DNA of 64,000 nucleotides from Solea solea (GCF_958295425.1 NC_081154.1:9667341-9731340); one strand, 5' to 3'. Positions 26,423 through 37,400 are shown, numbered from the stretch's first letter. Notes: a model not told the origin generated them from the sequence alone. Translations and numbers: made by a program.

Positions 26423-26767
26423 TAAAAAAGATTACTAACCCCTCCCTGCAAATCTTACCAGGGGACGATTTAGTTTTCTGTCGCTCTGTTAACTTCTATT
26501 ACTCAAAAAGACCACCGTTGATAGCAATCTTGGTCAGATTGTACCTGTGGAAGACGCCTCGTTATGGAGCAGAGGTCACGCTGAACCCTGTGAACACAGA
26601 CAGGTTCATCAAAGTCAAAACTTCAGCTCCACGCTCCACAGGATCACTATCAGAAATCACACTGAATTCTTCCATAATGACTCTTTGTCCAAGTGCGAAA
26701 TTGCCTTGCTCCTTTGACATCCTGTCACCCCACCATGGCATTACGGCTCCAAAGAATAGCCAACAGA
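26423..26767 (+). other. Possible cassette exon in intron 1 (phase 1-1, 345 nt)
   Basis: A run of twelve T's and CAATGTCCAG precede position 26423, and the stretch ends in A|GTAAGT (donor at 26768). Read with the single base carried over from exon 1 it is open for 115 codons without a stop and leaves one base for exon 2, so inclusion would keep the tanc2 frame. I do not recognise the encoded sequence. A 72-codon frame is also open on the opposite strand, so it may be a fossil of a mobile element or chance. Evidence is limited to splice-like borders and frame. Confidence 0.3.
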
Positions 26768-28635
26768 GTAAGTGCACCATTATATGTCGGGGTTTAGGAG
26801 ATGGGCTTTCACTTTCAGAGAGAGTTTAGCTTTGATTTTCCAGCTGAATAGGATGTGGTTACAGAGCAGTGATTGTGTGTCCTGGCTTTGAATCAGATAA
26901 CGAGCTGTGTTCAGTTGTATTCTCTTGAGTGGTTGATGCATGGGTGCTCTGTGAAGAAGCAGTTGGTTGTCCATGGTTTGTCTCTGTGGTTGGAATGAAA
27001 ATATGTGTCTGTCTTCTGTCAGACATGGGCCCTCCCCTTTCATGTTCCCTGCTTAATATGCCATTGATCTGTGTGGCAGGACAATGCACTGTGATCACTG
27101 ATAACTGGAGAGCAATCTGCACGGAAGAATAGACGCTTTCTTTTTTGAATAAAAGAGCTATAACGATGTGTTTATCAAGCCTAAACAGAATTTGTAGTCG
27201 AGAGAAAGGAGATTGTCGTGAAGAGGTAAAGCAGTGTGGATTTTTTTCCCCAGAAACCTCAGCAATGAACTATTTCAAATTGCAGGTTTAGCATACATTT
27301 GTCCTTTTAAACAAAGCCCGCCGCTCGTCTTAGGAGAACTGATATAGAACAAATAGAATCACCATCTAAATAAGCTTGAAACAACGTGTCACATATTCCT
27401 AGAAGTGGGAATGTAAGCTTCAGATGTGACATATTTAAAGCCACACCGTCTGATGATGAACATGTCAAACTGTCACCCCGAGGTGCTCAACGTATCCACC
27501 ACAAGAGCAGCAGAGTGTGCAAAATCTGTCACTGTGCCACTGAGCTTTCCATTCACGACATCACACTCTGTATATGTGCATATGTGCACGTTATCACAGC
27601 TCGCTGTGCGCGCAACGCTCCCAGCGAGCGCACATCGTCTTCAGCGCCTGTATCGATTTTCACGACGTCGATTGTGCACACGATATGGCTCATCACATAC
27701 AGGCATATCCATGAGGTGAGAAGCTATTTTATGCATGTACATGCAGTGGAGAAATGGAGACGTCACGGGTAGAAACGCTGCCAACAGGATGCGTTTTTGT
27801 TTGTATTCAAAGGATTCATTCCTTTTTTGTCATTTTTGAATATTTCAAATGATCTCTCCATCAACTCACATGTCACATTTTGTTGGTGTTCTGTTTTAGC
27901 ACATTCTGACAGAGAGTGAACCCTAAAAATCTTCTTCCAGTGTCAATCCCAGGCCTGGCCCACTTCTCACACAATCATGCCCGGCGGCATATTCTATCTG
28001 TCCATCGACGAGCTTGATCTTTCCACCAGTGAGCCAATCTAGACTGCTGTGTGTGAACCTGTGATGTGAGTGATAATACATGACTATTTGTTTGGGGGTT
28101 TTTTGGATGATGGTGAGCTCTGTAACAAAAAAACACAGTGCAGAGCCCCGAAATATAAATTTCTATTTTTTTGTTTTAGAATGAAAGGGCTTCTTACTTT
28201 TCCACTTAATGCAACCCTCCTTGATCTTTCTCCACATAGAAAAGTTTCTCTACTAGTAGCTTAGTTTAGATTTCATTAATAGCTCATTTAATTCCAGTGG
28301 GATGTCTAAATCAGTTGTTCCAAACCTCCTCTGCTACTTTACAGTAGATCCACACACTTGAACAGGATTATGAAACAAACCTCCAGTGACACCGACTGTG
28401 CTACTGATGTTCTCCCCCGCCCGCCACACCAGCTCCATCCGCCGTGGATAATTTTGCCTGCCTGCTCCCTTGTGTGCAATTGATCCTCATATCATTAACT
28501 TATGTGGATCTATCTAGGGAAACAGGGAAACGCCCACCGCTTTACTGCTAGTCCTTGCCCGTTGAACCATAGAGCCCATTGAGCTCTGTGATTGTCGCTT
28601 GAACACAGGACTTTCTGCATGCAACCGTGGCTGTC

Positions 28636-28697
28636 ATGTAAACGCTCTCGTTATCTGCATGGGCAGGCCCTGTACAAACAGACACGCCGACTTTTAA
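28636..28697 (+). promoter_or_regulatory. Minimal upstream ORFs before the alternative start
   Basis: If transcription starts upstream in intron 1, the leader before ATG 28706 contains a start-stop ATGTAA at 28636-28641. It also contains a 13-codon frame from ATG 28659 to TAA 28695-28697, ending nine bases before the proposed start. Such arrangements often damp translation. An in-frame upstream ATG at 28619 could instead extend the protein by 29 codons, though those codons lack the GC-rich third positions seen after 28706. Confidence 0.25.
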
Positions 28698-28705
28698 GTC
28701 TAAAC

Positions 28706-29030
28706 ATGGGCAGGCAGAAGAAGTGGGGCTTGGCGGCGCGGTCCCCCTTCGCAACCATAAGGGGCCACATGGGCCCCAGGAGGAAGGGCGTGGAGGGGCT
28801 GTGTGTGAGCAGCCTGCTGGGTGTCCTGCGCTCCCACACCTGGCTGATGGGAGAGGAGGACGTGGCTTTGCTGCTGGCCCGCACCTCCACGCGTTGTTAC
28901 CAGCACCAGCACCAGCGAGCTCAATCCCTGTCTTTCTCTTTCCGCTCCTTGTCTGCAGATGGTGGGAGCGAGGACTATGCAGACCCCCGTTCGCCCAGTT
29001 TAGACCATCACTTGAGCCATGTCGGCCAAG
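28706..29030 (+). CDS. tanc2: Probable alternative first coding exon of tanc2, running into exon 2
   Basis: ATG at 28706 sits in an excellent context (A at -3, G at +4). The frame stays open for 84 codons and enters exon 2 in its correct frame, with codon GAT at 28958-28960. The encoded start is MGRQKKWGLAARSPF, basic at first, then a hydrophobic/leucine-rich middle and a QHQHQ stretch near residues 66-70. Third codon positions are mostly G or C, unlike surrounding intron, which supports real coding selection. The exon would share the exon 2 donor at 29031. The final residues are encoded by the polypyrimidine tract of the exon 2 acceptor. This predicts an intronic promoter giving a TANC2 form without the usual 22 residues. 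It could also be intron retention; no RNA data are available here. Confidence 0.6.
28959..29030 (+). CDS. tanc2: tanc2 coding exon 2
   Basis: This 72-nt exon encodes about residues 23-46: DGGSEDYADPRSPSLDHHLS then HVGQ. The acceptor is TCCGCTCCTTGTCTGCAG and the donor GTAAGA at 29031. It is phase 1 at both ends, so it can be skipped without a frameshift. The acidic DGGSED start and the serine/proline/histidine content fit the disordered N-terminal segment of TANC2, where sequence is less conserved than in the next exon. An RSPS motif is a likely phosphorylation target by type, but this is inference. The same bases are read in the same frame from the proposed alternative start at 28706. Confidence 0.9.
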
Positions 29031-29894
29031 GTAAGAGATTAATAATCTACATAATGTGTTATTCTAAAGTAAATGATCTCAGAAAAAGAGAGGCTTGTGG
29101 ATTGCCTTGGATTCTGCAGTCTGTCTTCTCTTCTGCTGTTTATTATAGAGTACACTGAGCCCCACCCAGCTGTGAGTGTGTGTTATGTGAGTGAATGAGA
29201 AGCAAAGTTACTCAGGAGAAAGCTAAGCTAGCTCTTGTCCCACTGTTACTTTCTCAGCTCTTGCAATCAGTCTCTTTCCAGATTCCATTCTTGCCCATAA
29301 ATGTTTTCTCTGTTGGAGCCCATGGAGGTCCTTATTTGCCGGGTTGTATTTCCTTTTGAATTTATCACCAGACGTTTTATGAGTTCTGGAATTGAACACT
29401 ATGAAATTTATATTCCTATAATTTTGTCTGTAAATCTGTCTTAGTTCAGGGGGGAAATAATTAAGACAGCCGTCAGTGTCAGGAATGTCAGTGCATAGCA
29501 GGGAATGTTTTGGGCAATTATAATTTCTTGTTGCCTTTTGCTTTCTTGCTCGTGCGTCTTTTGAGCCGAGCACCTCGATGAGTGGGTGTTTGTGTTTATT
29601 TCGAGGCATAGAGGAGTCCTTAAACATGCCTCTCATCACAGTCTTAAAATAAAAGGCCTTCATTTCCCTCTTGACTCTTTTGTTCTCTGGAATTTAGTGG
29701 AGTGCGTTTTTTCCTCCCTCTCCAACCCTCACATATTTGCCCCAAAAATCACACTTTTTACTTTCTGCTCCAGCTCGAATGAGGCTGCTGTAAAAAGACA
29801 TTCACCTGAATGTAATAGTTGAAGTTATACTAACTTTTGGTCTCACTTTTGGTTTTAAGACAATTATATTTTATGAAATGTCACTAATGTTTTT

Positions 29895-29965
29895 TACCTC
29901 AGAATAATGATAAATACATTTATACAGCACATTTGTTTAAACAAAATAAGTGCTTAACAGTCCAA
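29895..29965. repeat. Possible fish retroelement fragment
   Basis: The wording TTTATACAGCACATTTGTTT followed by AAGTGCTTAACAG resembles a widely dispersed fish repeat that I know from pattern only. Related short pieces occur near 22485-22520 and 37870-37925. No target duplication is visible. Confidence 0.35.
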
Positions 29966-29979
29966 TCAAGCCTTATCAA

Positions 29980-30490
29980 ATATTATAAAGAAAAGGAAGA
30001 AAAGGAAGAGGCCCAACCCAAGGTGTCAGGGAAGAGAAAAACATTTTAACTCAAAGATGCTCAGCATATGCCTCAGCTGGTTAGTTTGAAAGGAAAATAG
30101 GGGACAGAGGAGAGGTGGGGGGGCCAAAAAGGGGGGATAGAAGTAGAGTAACAAGGAGAGATGAAAGACAGGGAGACAACAAATCAACATAATACAGCAA
30201 GTATGTTAAAATAGGAGGGAAGGGAGAAAACAAGAGGAAGAGGGAACATGAAGCAACAAATAAAGGCCAGTGCACAAACACACAGGAATGACACAGCAAA
30301 GAACAAAACAAAACAAAACAACAGTAAAATAGGCAAGTTAGAACAGACTATGTCTGCACAATTAAACCAAAATGGCAAAAAGGGGCACAAGAAAAGATGG
30401 GGGACAGAGGAGAGAACGAGAGAAAGAGAGAAAAACTAAGAGGTGTTAGAGAGACCAGGAGCAGGAGAATAGAGGGAGAGAACAATTAGC
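29980..30490. repeat. Long purine-biased low-complexity tract
   Basis: For about 500 bases the plus strand is dominated by A and G (AAGAAAAGGAAG, GGTGGGGGGGCC, GGGGGGATAG, GAGAGAACGAGAGAAAGAGAG), with a short (AAAAC)n patch at 30304-30323. Confidence 0.7.
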
Positions 30491-31681
30491 AGAGGATGAA
30501 ATGTACAAGGTGTCTTACCTAACTAGTACTGAAAGCCAGTGAGAAGCGATACGTCTTTAGAAGAACATTTTTGGAACAGAAGCAGAATCCCATACTGGAA
30601 TGCATTAAAATTAATTTGAATCTTGACCACCAGCACCAATTATAGGTCCCCACTTGGTCCCCCACACCAGACTCTGCATTGCCTATGAGGAATATGTCCA
30701 TGTGAGTTTGGTGTAAGCACCGCTCTGGCTGTTGCTTGTGCTTGTGCAGTGACATTTTCCAGTGATAGACTGACTGCTGGAGCCACAGAGGGTGTGTGTA
30801 ATTTCTCTGCTGTGGGCAAGTTTGTCCAAACATGTGCATTTGCATTACAGCACCACTATGTATTCCTATCCTGTGGGAATTGTCATGGACTAATGTCTGA
30901 TAATGGCTTCATGTCTTGCTGTGGTGGCTGCTATCTGATGTGAGAGTATTACTTGACCAGTTGGTTTTACAGCTCCGTCTGCAGGGAAATAGGCACTCTG
31001 AGCCAGAACTGATTCACAAAATGGATGTTGTGTTTCACAGGCAGCTGGCTGTGTGTTCATCAGTGCGTCTGAGTGTGTGAAGTCCCTCCTTTTTGTGGCT
31101 TTTAAATGGACAAAGTGATTTTTTTTTGTTAGTAAGAATGAATGGTCAGAAAATCCTCACACAGTGTAGTAAAATGTTGGGGTATGATGTTACTGTCGAG
31201 CTGACAGAGGTCAGGCAGTCTGTAGTTCATAACCGTGAATGTAAGCAGCACGTGCTGCCTGCCTGCAGGGCTGTTCTCTCTTCTAGGCCACACCAGTCAC
31301 GCCAATGCACTCAATAATGGTGTGGCAGTGACATCAGCAACTAGGGATCAGGTTCCCACGGAATACTCATATCCCTCTTTACAGGGAGAGGGGGGTAAAT
31401 GTACTGTAAGAGCAGTGTATCCTCAAAAAATAAACACTCAGTGAGTTGACAGGAAATGTTGCAGGTTTTTATAAGATATGTTAAACTAAACATATGTCCA
31501 TTCATTTAGATTACAGTGCATCAGAGATCCAAATATATACTCTTTTTTAATTAAGAAGTTCTACACATGTAGACTTCTCTTTGTCTTTGTATCTTACCAG
31601 CATTAGAATGTTTAATGCACTGCTCAGAGGAGATGAGCAACCAGCCTCTTGTACTACATTGTGTTCCCTCCTACCCTGCAG

Positions 31682-31861
31682 GTGGCAGCATAGACAGCGA
31701 CTGTGCCTTTGAAGGAGACTACGCCGTGCCCCCACTCTCCATGACCGAGGGCATGCAGCACATTCGCATCATGGAGGGCGTGTCACGCTCACTGCCCTCC
31801 TCCCCGCTGCTCACCCACCAGACCATCAGTGTCAGGCTGCAGCCTGTGAAGAAGCTCACAG
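31682..31861 (+). CDS. tanc2: tanc2 coding exon 3
   Basis: This 180-nt exon encodes about residues 47-106, including SDCAFEGDYAVPPLSMTEGM and the highly conserved stretch QHIRIMEGVSRSLPSSPLLT, ending VRLQPVKKLT. This is the clearest TANC2 signature in the window. The two halves are acidic then basic/serine-rich, with LPSSPLL a proline-directed phosphorylation-type motif. The acceptor is CCTACCCTGCAG and the donor GTAAAG at 31862; both ends are phase 1. Third positions are strongly C/G-biased (for example atc atg gag ggc gtg), in contrast with the flanking intron. No domain fold is expected; it is a conserved linear-motif region. Confidence 0.96.
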
Positions 31862-33302
31862 GTAAAGACACTGCAGTGACATTTGATTCTCTTTATTTCT
31901 CTTTATTGTTTTTTAAGGCTGTCTTGTGCATCATTTCAGACGTCATTTTGGAAAGTAAAGCTATTGCTCATAGGGTTGTGGTTTAAATGAGGTACCTGTC
32001 CTCCCCATGAAGTCATTGGACCTCCCTTAACCCTTCAGTGTTCTACTGCAGGCAGTGTTTCTCAACAGACATTCACCCACCTTGAGTTAAATCAGATTTA
32101 TGTGACAAAGTGAAGAGGCGTGGTATGATTTCTCACCCTATTGCTCGCTGATATGGAATAATCACTGACAGTATTACTCACCCAATAATTCTGAAGCTGG
32201 GCCAAGCTGTGGCAAACATTGCTATTTCCAATTCTTGTAATCACCAAAGTCCTACCAAAGTGACGGGTGCCAAGAACAGCTGATGGACTGTTAGCCATGT
32301 TTGCCTCTCCCTCCCTTTATTGCGCTTTATCTCCCACCACTAATCGTTTCCCTCCACACTCATTCTCTGACATTCAAAGAATGTGGAAAAGTGCTTCCCC
32401 TCTGTCTCCCCCATTAACTGGATTATGACTCCGCGTGTCATGTTGTGATGGGGGAAGCTGCGGTTTGTTACACAGCACAGGCCGGACAGCCACGGCTCAC
32501 TGCTGTGCTGGATTTAAAAAAAAGAGGAATGAAATATTGACACTGCAGCTTCACCTTATATCAGCACAGCCTCCACACTGAAGTGGAGTGGGTGTTAAGG
32601 ACGTTAAAGCAGTCACCACTAGGGTGCACCAGCCTCTCAGCTACCTCAGATCATTAACCATTTTTCATATGCCAGGGGGAGCATGGTTTTGACATCACGC
32701 AGAGTCATTTATGGTCTTTCCCGTCCTGGGTCATTCAAGCCGTGGGTTGTAGAAAGGAAACACAGCAAAGCTCTTCTTTTTTTTTTCTCACTTCACTGAC
32801 GTCACTGTGTAGTTGGGGAACACAAGTAAACACAATACCAAGTAAACAAGACCAAGTAACTGTTTCTCTCTGCTTCTCTCAGTACTTTGAGGAGCCATCT
32901 GTCCTTTGGCACAGTCTATTTTTTCTTTTTAACTAAGGTTTTGCGTCCACTCATGTCTTGTGTGATTGAAAACTCATTTTTGGATCGTCAGCTTATGAGC
33001 CTGTAAATGTCTATTTGTGTTTTTGTTTTTTTTATCAAAGACTAGATGTCTTATTTGTACTATTCTTATTCCACCGCTGATGTAAGGACAGGTCTCTGCA
33101 GTATCGGCACACATTGGTATGTTGAAGTCAGTCAGGTGACGCTGGTTGTGAAGGCTGCTTTGTATTTTTAGATTTTTTTTCTTTTTTTATGTGCAGCATG
33201 TGTCAGCTATGTGCTGCTCCGTGCAATTTAGCTTGGTCTGATTTACCTTTGCATATTTAAAATGCTCATCCTAACTCTCCTTGAGTGTTTGTGTACATGC
33301 CA

Positions 33303-33656
33303 TTAACCCTTTACAGGGCCCCTCAGTGAAATATATGGATATGAATATACAAGAAACACGCAAATAATGTGAAAGGAAAGTTACTTTAGAACATTTTAGA
33401 ACATTTTAGTCCTCGGGGACCCCTGTCCTGTGTGATTTAGACGTTTCATTGCTCCAACACACCTTATTTATTTTGGTCGCAGGCCTCCACTGATTGGCCT
33501 GATTTCACGATGCCATGTTCTGTGGCGTGGCTGGATCTCTGCCGATTGCCCAGGTGATACCATGTGCTTCCAAGATCTCGCGGTTAAGAGTGGTAATGTG
33601 GTTTCAGATTTCTGCGGAGGTTACCAAATATAGTTCTTTGCCTAGTGAAGGGTTAA
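33303..33656. mobile_element. Possible piggyBac-type MITE
   Basis: The ends are TTAA-CCCTTTACAGGGC (from 33303) and, inverted, CCCTTCACTAGGC-TTAA (to 33656). They match at about 10 of 13 positions after the TTAA and are both bounded by the TTAA target typical of piggyBac. Length is 354 bp with no coding capacity. An internal piece (about 33405-33470, TCCTCGGGGACCCCTGTCCT) resembles another dispersed fish repeat, so the structure may be nested. TTAA is common in AT-rich DNA, so chance pairing cannot be ruled out. Confidence 0.45.
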
Positions 33657-34102
33657 AAGATATCATTTTGGTGGAGTTAGCCTTTCACTATGTAAATCCT
33701 GCTAGATTAATGTGTCTGTAACACCAGCTGTTGTAATCTCTTGTAATAGTGAAGGAACTGTATGATTTCCTCCAGCTATTGAGATGGATGCCCCGCAGGA
33801 CTGAAATCTGTTTCACTTTAAAGGTGAACTCTTAACACGCTGTATATGAGAAGGCAATTTTCTCCAGATCACATGTCAATATGACTTCACACAGCTTATA
33901 TTAGCTAAACTGCGACTACGACATGCACAAGTACCTTGAGGTGCTTTCTGTCATTCAGGTCCTCAAAAAGATCTGTGCTTGCTCTCAAGTGGCATCGAGC
34001 ACCAGATTGTTAGGCCTCATCCGCCCCAGCTTTCTCACCCTTTAATTAATTCAACTCAGCACCACTTCCTGCACAGCTTGAAAGTACCAAGCTTGTCTGC
34101 GT

Positions 34103-34128
34103 TTGTGTGTGTGTGTGTGTGTGTGTGC
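34103..34128. repeat. (TG)n microsatellite
   Basis: About 12 TG units. Confidence 0.9.
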
Positions 34129-34718
34129 TGGTGTCAGAGGCCTGAACCGCTCGCATGCCAGAGATGGCAGAGGTGGGAGAAAAAGGGAGAGGGAGTTGTG
34201 CATCAGAGCACGAACAGCAGCAGGTCTAAAGTCAGCAGCACTTTGATCTCCCCTGGTGGCCTCCGACAACCACACCCTCGCTTTTCCCTCCTGTATGGGC
34301 TCTGGTTGGCCTAAGGGATGCGAAGTGGTGCTGATGGTGGAAGATTCAGATGTTCAACCTCATGGCTCTGATGGAATGAAAACGCCAGGACGGTGCGGAT
34401 CAATTTAGAGAATCCCTTGAATTTAATCCGTGTAAGGACTTTCAATGTGGGCTTCAGAGGCTCAAGGGGTCCATATGTGAAACACATTGGTGACACAAGC
34501 TGGACTCACACAGTGTGCTATAGAATATAATATCATGTAATATAATAGAGGCAAACGTAAACTTAATTGCAAAGTCATACTGTTTCAAATCCTCAATCAC
34601 CAAGGCAAGGAAGAGTCAAGGTAAAGGGTTTGCACATTTATTTCCACATCAAGGTTACATTTCCATCCACATGTAGCCAAGCCTCTCTCGGATCAACAAC
34701 ACACAGTATATTTACTCA

Positions 34719-34741
34719 AAATAATATAATATAATATAATT
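34719..34741. repeat. (ATAAT)n repeat
   Basis: Four AATAT-type pentamers in tandem. A similar non-contiguous patch lies at 34525-34546. Confidence 0.75.
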
Positions 34742-35074
34742 TGCACACAAGTGGCACTGACCAATGCAATATTGATACAGTATATACAAAGAAATCTTGT
34801 ACCAAGTTACTGTATTTGGGTCATTTTGGGAGAAAGACCTGTATTAATAAAGATACTATCTATCTAGCCATCCATCTTAACCATGCCACATTGTAATAGT
34901 ATTACATTATAACAATTATACAATTATAGCAATTACTGCATTTAAGAGATTACTATAATAGACCTAATGTCTATGAGTGTAATTGCTGTGATGCTACCTT
35001 GTATTGTGTTGTTGTTAGTTGAGATGTTGCCACTTCATTTCTTTTACCAGTCCAATAACTCACTGTTATTTCTT

Positions 35075-35098
35075 ATAAAATAAAATAAAATAAAATAA
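35075..35098. repeat. (AAAAT)n repeat
   Basis: About five AAAAT pentamers are followed by a T-rich run. Confidence 0.85.
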
Positions 35099-35519
35099 TT
35101 TTTTTTAATAACGTTTGATTAAATCAGCCAGATACATATAACTTATAAGGCATACTGTCTTTAGAATCGGATAAACTTTAAATTGCAAATTAGTGCAACT
35201 GCACTGCAATTAAAGAGCTAACAAATACACAGTTTGTACTGAAATACACTGATTGTTCTGCAAAGTATGTTGTTGACTCGTTTGGTCAGCAACAGGATAA
35301 TATATCCTCACAGTGGTAAGTGTGTGATAAATCCTGGAGACGTAAAAAGTTAAAGTATTTCTCTATGATTTGTTGAGTAGAAGTGTGAGACGGAAACACT
35401 AATAAAGTTTAAGTCCAGTGCGTAAACTAAATGTACTTCGTAGGGTTAATTTTTAAATATATTCATACTGGCTGCCACATTTGCCCAATATATTTTTAGC
35501 TCCTCGATGTTGTCTGAGG

Positions 35520-35800
35520 CAAGTGTACATGAGAGCCAACGATTGCTCGCTCTCACAATGATATCTCAGAAGCTGATGATTATTATGAGTTGTAATCACT
35601 TTGATTGCTTATTTGTTTCTTTAATAAACGCCTCCCTCAAGTGCCGGGCACACTAGAGCCGTCTCCCCCGCTTGATTGATTGGCCCTGTTCCACTCTGAA
35701 ACATTTAAACAAAATGATTTCAACATCTCTCTTCAGATTACACTGGTTCGCTTAATTAATGGCAGCAATCAATACGATTACTGCCTCCCCATGGATCGCC
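35520..35800. promoter_or_regulatory. Candidate conserved noncoding element (enhancer-like)
   Basis: The segment is low in simple repeats and dense in homeodomain-, PBX- and POU-like words (TGATTGATTGG, TTAATTAATGG, CAATCAAT, ATGATTATTATGAG). Developmental and neuronal gene introns in vertebrates commonly hold such elements. Conservation cannot be judged from one sequence, so this is a hint only. Confidence 0.25.
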
Positions 35801-36366
35801 ACATAAAGGTGGAAAATTGCATCTGGCCCCCAAAATCTGAGAGAGAGGAAAAAAAAAAAGTTCTTATGTAATATGAGAAGATCTAAAAACCGTTGTCTCA
35901 CTGGTGCTTTAAGATCTTAATGTGCTACAGTGGGCTAACTTCTAAATGGACATGATGAAGGTATAAAAGTGATCATTAGCAGTGTGGATGGTCAGGCACA
36001 AGGCGCAGTGAGCAGAACTGCTTGGTCAGGTTTCCAGCTCATTGTGTGGGTGGTCTTAAAGGACCCACATTAAAGCAGCGGAGCGCTGTTAAAGTAGCCT
36101 CTCATAATGGACGCTGCATTTATGCAAATGATTTTCCTTTTTTTGTTGTTATTGTTATTGTCTGATTGTCTATCCAAATGGAGTCAATGGGATTACCTGT
36201 TGAGCTATTACCTGAAATTATTTTTATTCTAAAGTTATTCTTTTGGGGATACCATTAGTCATCAGGAAATCGCTTCTAGAGTTAGTAATAATTAGCTGAT
36301 CGAAAGGAAATTGTGTCTTAACACTGATTATTTCACATTGATGTAAATGATTGAGGCATATTTTGA

Positions 36367-36388
36367 GCCGTATATTTACATATACGGC
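36367..36388. repeat. Perfect inverted repeat, 9-bp arms
   Basis: GCCGTATAT and ATATACGGC are separated by TTAC, within a TA-rich region that extends to about 36800. Confidence 0.8.
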
Positions 36389-36989
36389 ATATTACGTATA
36401 TTACAATAAGAAATTAATGAATAACTGTAATGCAGATGTAGCCAAAGTAATCCAAGTAAAAATCTTTAAAGCTTTACAAAGAAAAAGTGGAATTGAATCT
36501 CTAAATTCTAATTACTTTGTTATACAACATATATTGCGTCAAAGTGTAAGCATAATGCAATGTTTTAATGTTTAGGAGCTCATTAAGTACACTACTTAAT
36601 AGTTTTTTCAGTACATTGTATATTATACATACAGTTATATATACAGTATATTCATTTATTTTCATGCATTATTGAGAAACAATCTTTATCTGGTAGTGTA
36701 ACAGAGTTAATATAAGTTAACAAATACATGTTTAATAGTCCTGCAAGCCAGCTCATTTATAATAGTGTTATCATATACTATGTATAATATTATGTCATAT
36801 ATACATAATATACAACAGTGCGTCCCTACTGCTTGTTTGATATAATGTAACAGACGTGTTCTTGTTATCGTGATGTCATCTAAGAAACCAAACCTGCAGT
36901 GCACCACGTTGTCAGCACTTTATGATGTTTTGCCCTCCCTCCCCGTGCGTTTTGGAAAGGCGAAATGACATTTTGAACGTCTCAATCTT

Positions 36990-37400
36990 TCCCTCTCAAT
37001 GCCTCCTGCATTCATGTGGCATCTGGCGTCCTCTGTGAATATTTCAGATGACATTTGGGACGCCTCCTTACCCACCGTATAAGCGCCCGGAGAAAATTGC
37101 TCTTCAATTATTGCCGTTATTTTCTTGCCTCAACTGTCCCAGCCCCCCGCGGAAACCTCCGAATCATTTGTTTCCGCCGCAGGGAAATGTGACATTTTCA
37201 GCTCCACTGTCACAGGTGAAGAATAAAGAGTGACGGTTAAGTGCAGAGAGAAAAGTGCGATGCCCTCAGGGAGGAGCATTCAATCACCACGCAGATTAAA
37301 TTCTTGTCGTATTTAATCCAATTGATTTCGTGATGGGACGTAATCACAAATCTTTAATACTCTTCATGATATGTAAACATCAGGTCTTTCATGTGAGCGT
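36990..37400. promoter_or_regulatory. Candidate conserved noncoding element
   Basis: The sequence is repeat-poor, with mixed base composition, an E-box-like and several homeodomain-like sites (ATTTAATCCAATTGATTT, GGGACGTAATCAC). It differs in texture from the surrounding AT-rich intron. Evidence is compositional only. Confidence 0.22.

Larger units (their letters stand above)
6724..28958 (+). other. tanc2 intron 1 (about 22.2 kb)
   Basis: The donor is GTGAGT at 6724 and the acceptor CTGCAG ends at 28958. I recognise no independent gene. Contents: simple repeats at 9626-9659, 10421-10441, 15810-15880, 16216-16253, 19431-19458 and 19924-19942; an interspersed repeat at about 11985-12275; a Tc1-like remnant at about 21052-21496; a hAT MITE at 23499-23864; and a further interspersed repeat at about 24540-24835. 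There is a possible cassette exon at 26423-26767 and a probable alternative first exon from 28706. Stretches not listed are AT-rich with no structure I can name; 10560-10720 and 1740-2300 (upstream) have homeodomain-type TAATTA/TAATTG sites that might mark enhancers. Confidence 0.8.
29031..31681 (+). other. tanc2 intron 2 (about 2.65 kb)
   Basis: The donor is GTAAGA and the acceptor CTACCCTGCAG. Contents: a fish-repeat-like fragment near 29895-29965 and a strongly purine-biased stretch of about 500 bases (29980-30490). A 146-codon minus-strand frame (29223-29663) has no recognisable family. No gene is supported. Confidence 0.85.

Noticed and set aside
27386..27772. Overlapping plus-strand frames of 128 and 97 codons with several CpG sites
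   Set aside because: Two frames open at once, no conserved motifs, no convincing splice borders matching tanc2 phase.
28723..29034. 103-codon overlapping frame across exon 2
   Set aside because: Shadow of the GC-rich alternative exon; it reads exon 2 in the wrong frame.
29223..29663. 146-codon minus-strand frame in intron 2
   Set aside because: No recognisable domain, no splice or promoter context, AT-rich codon use like the surrounding intron.
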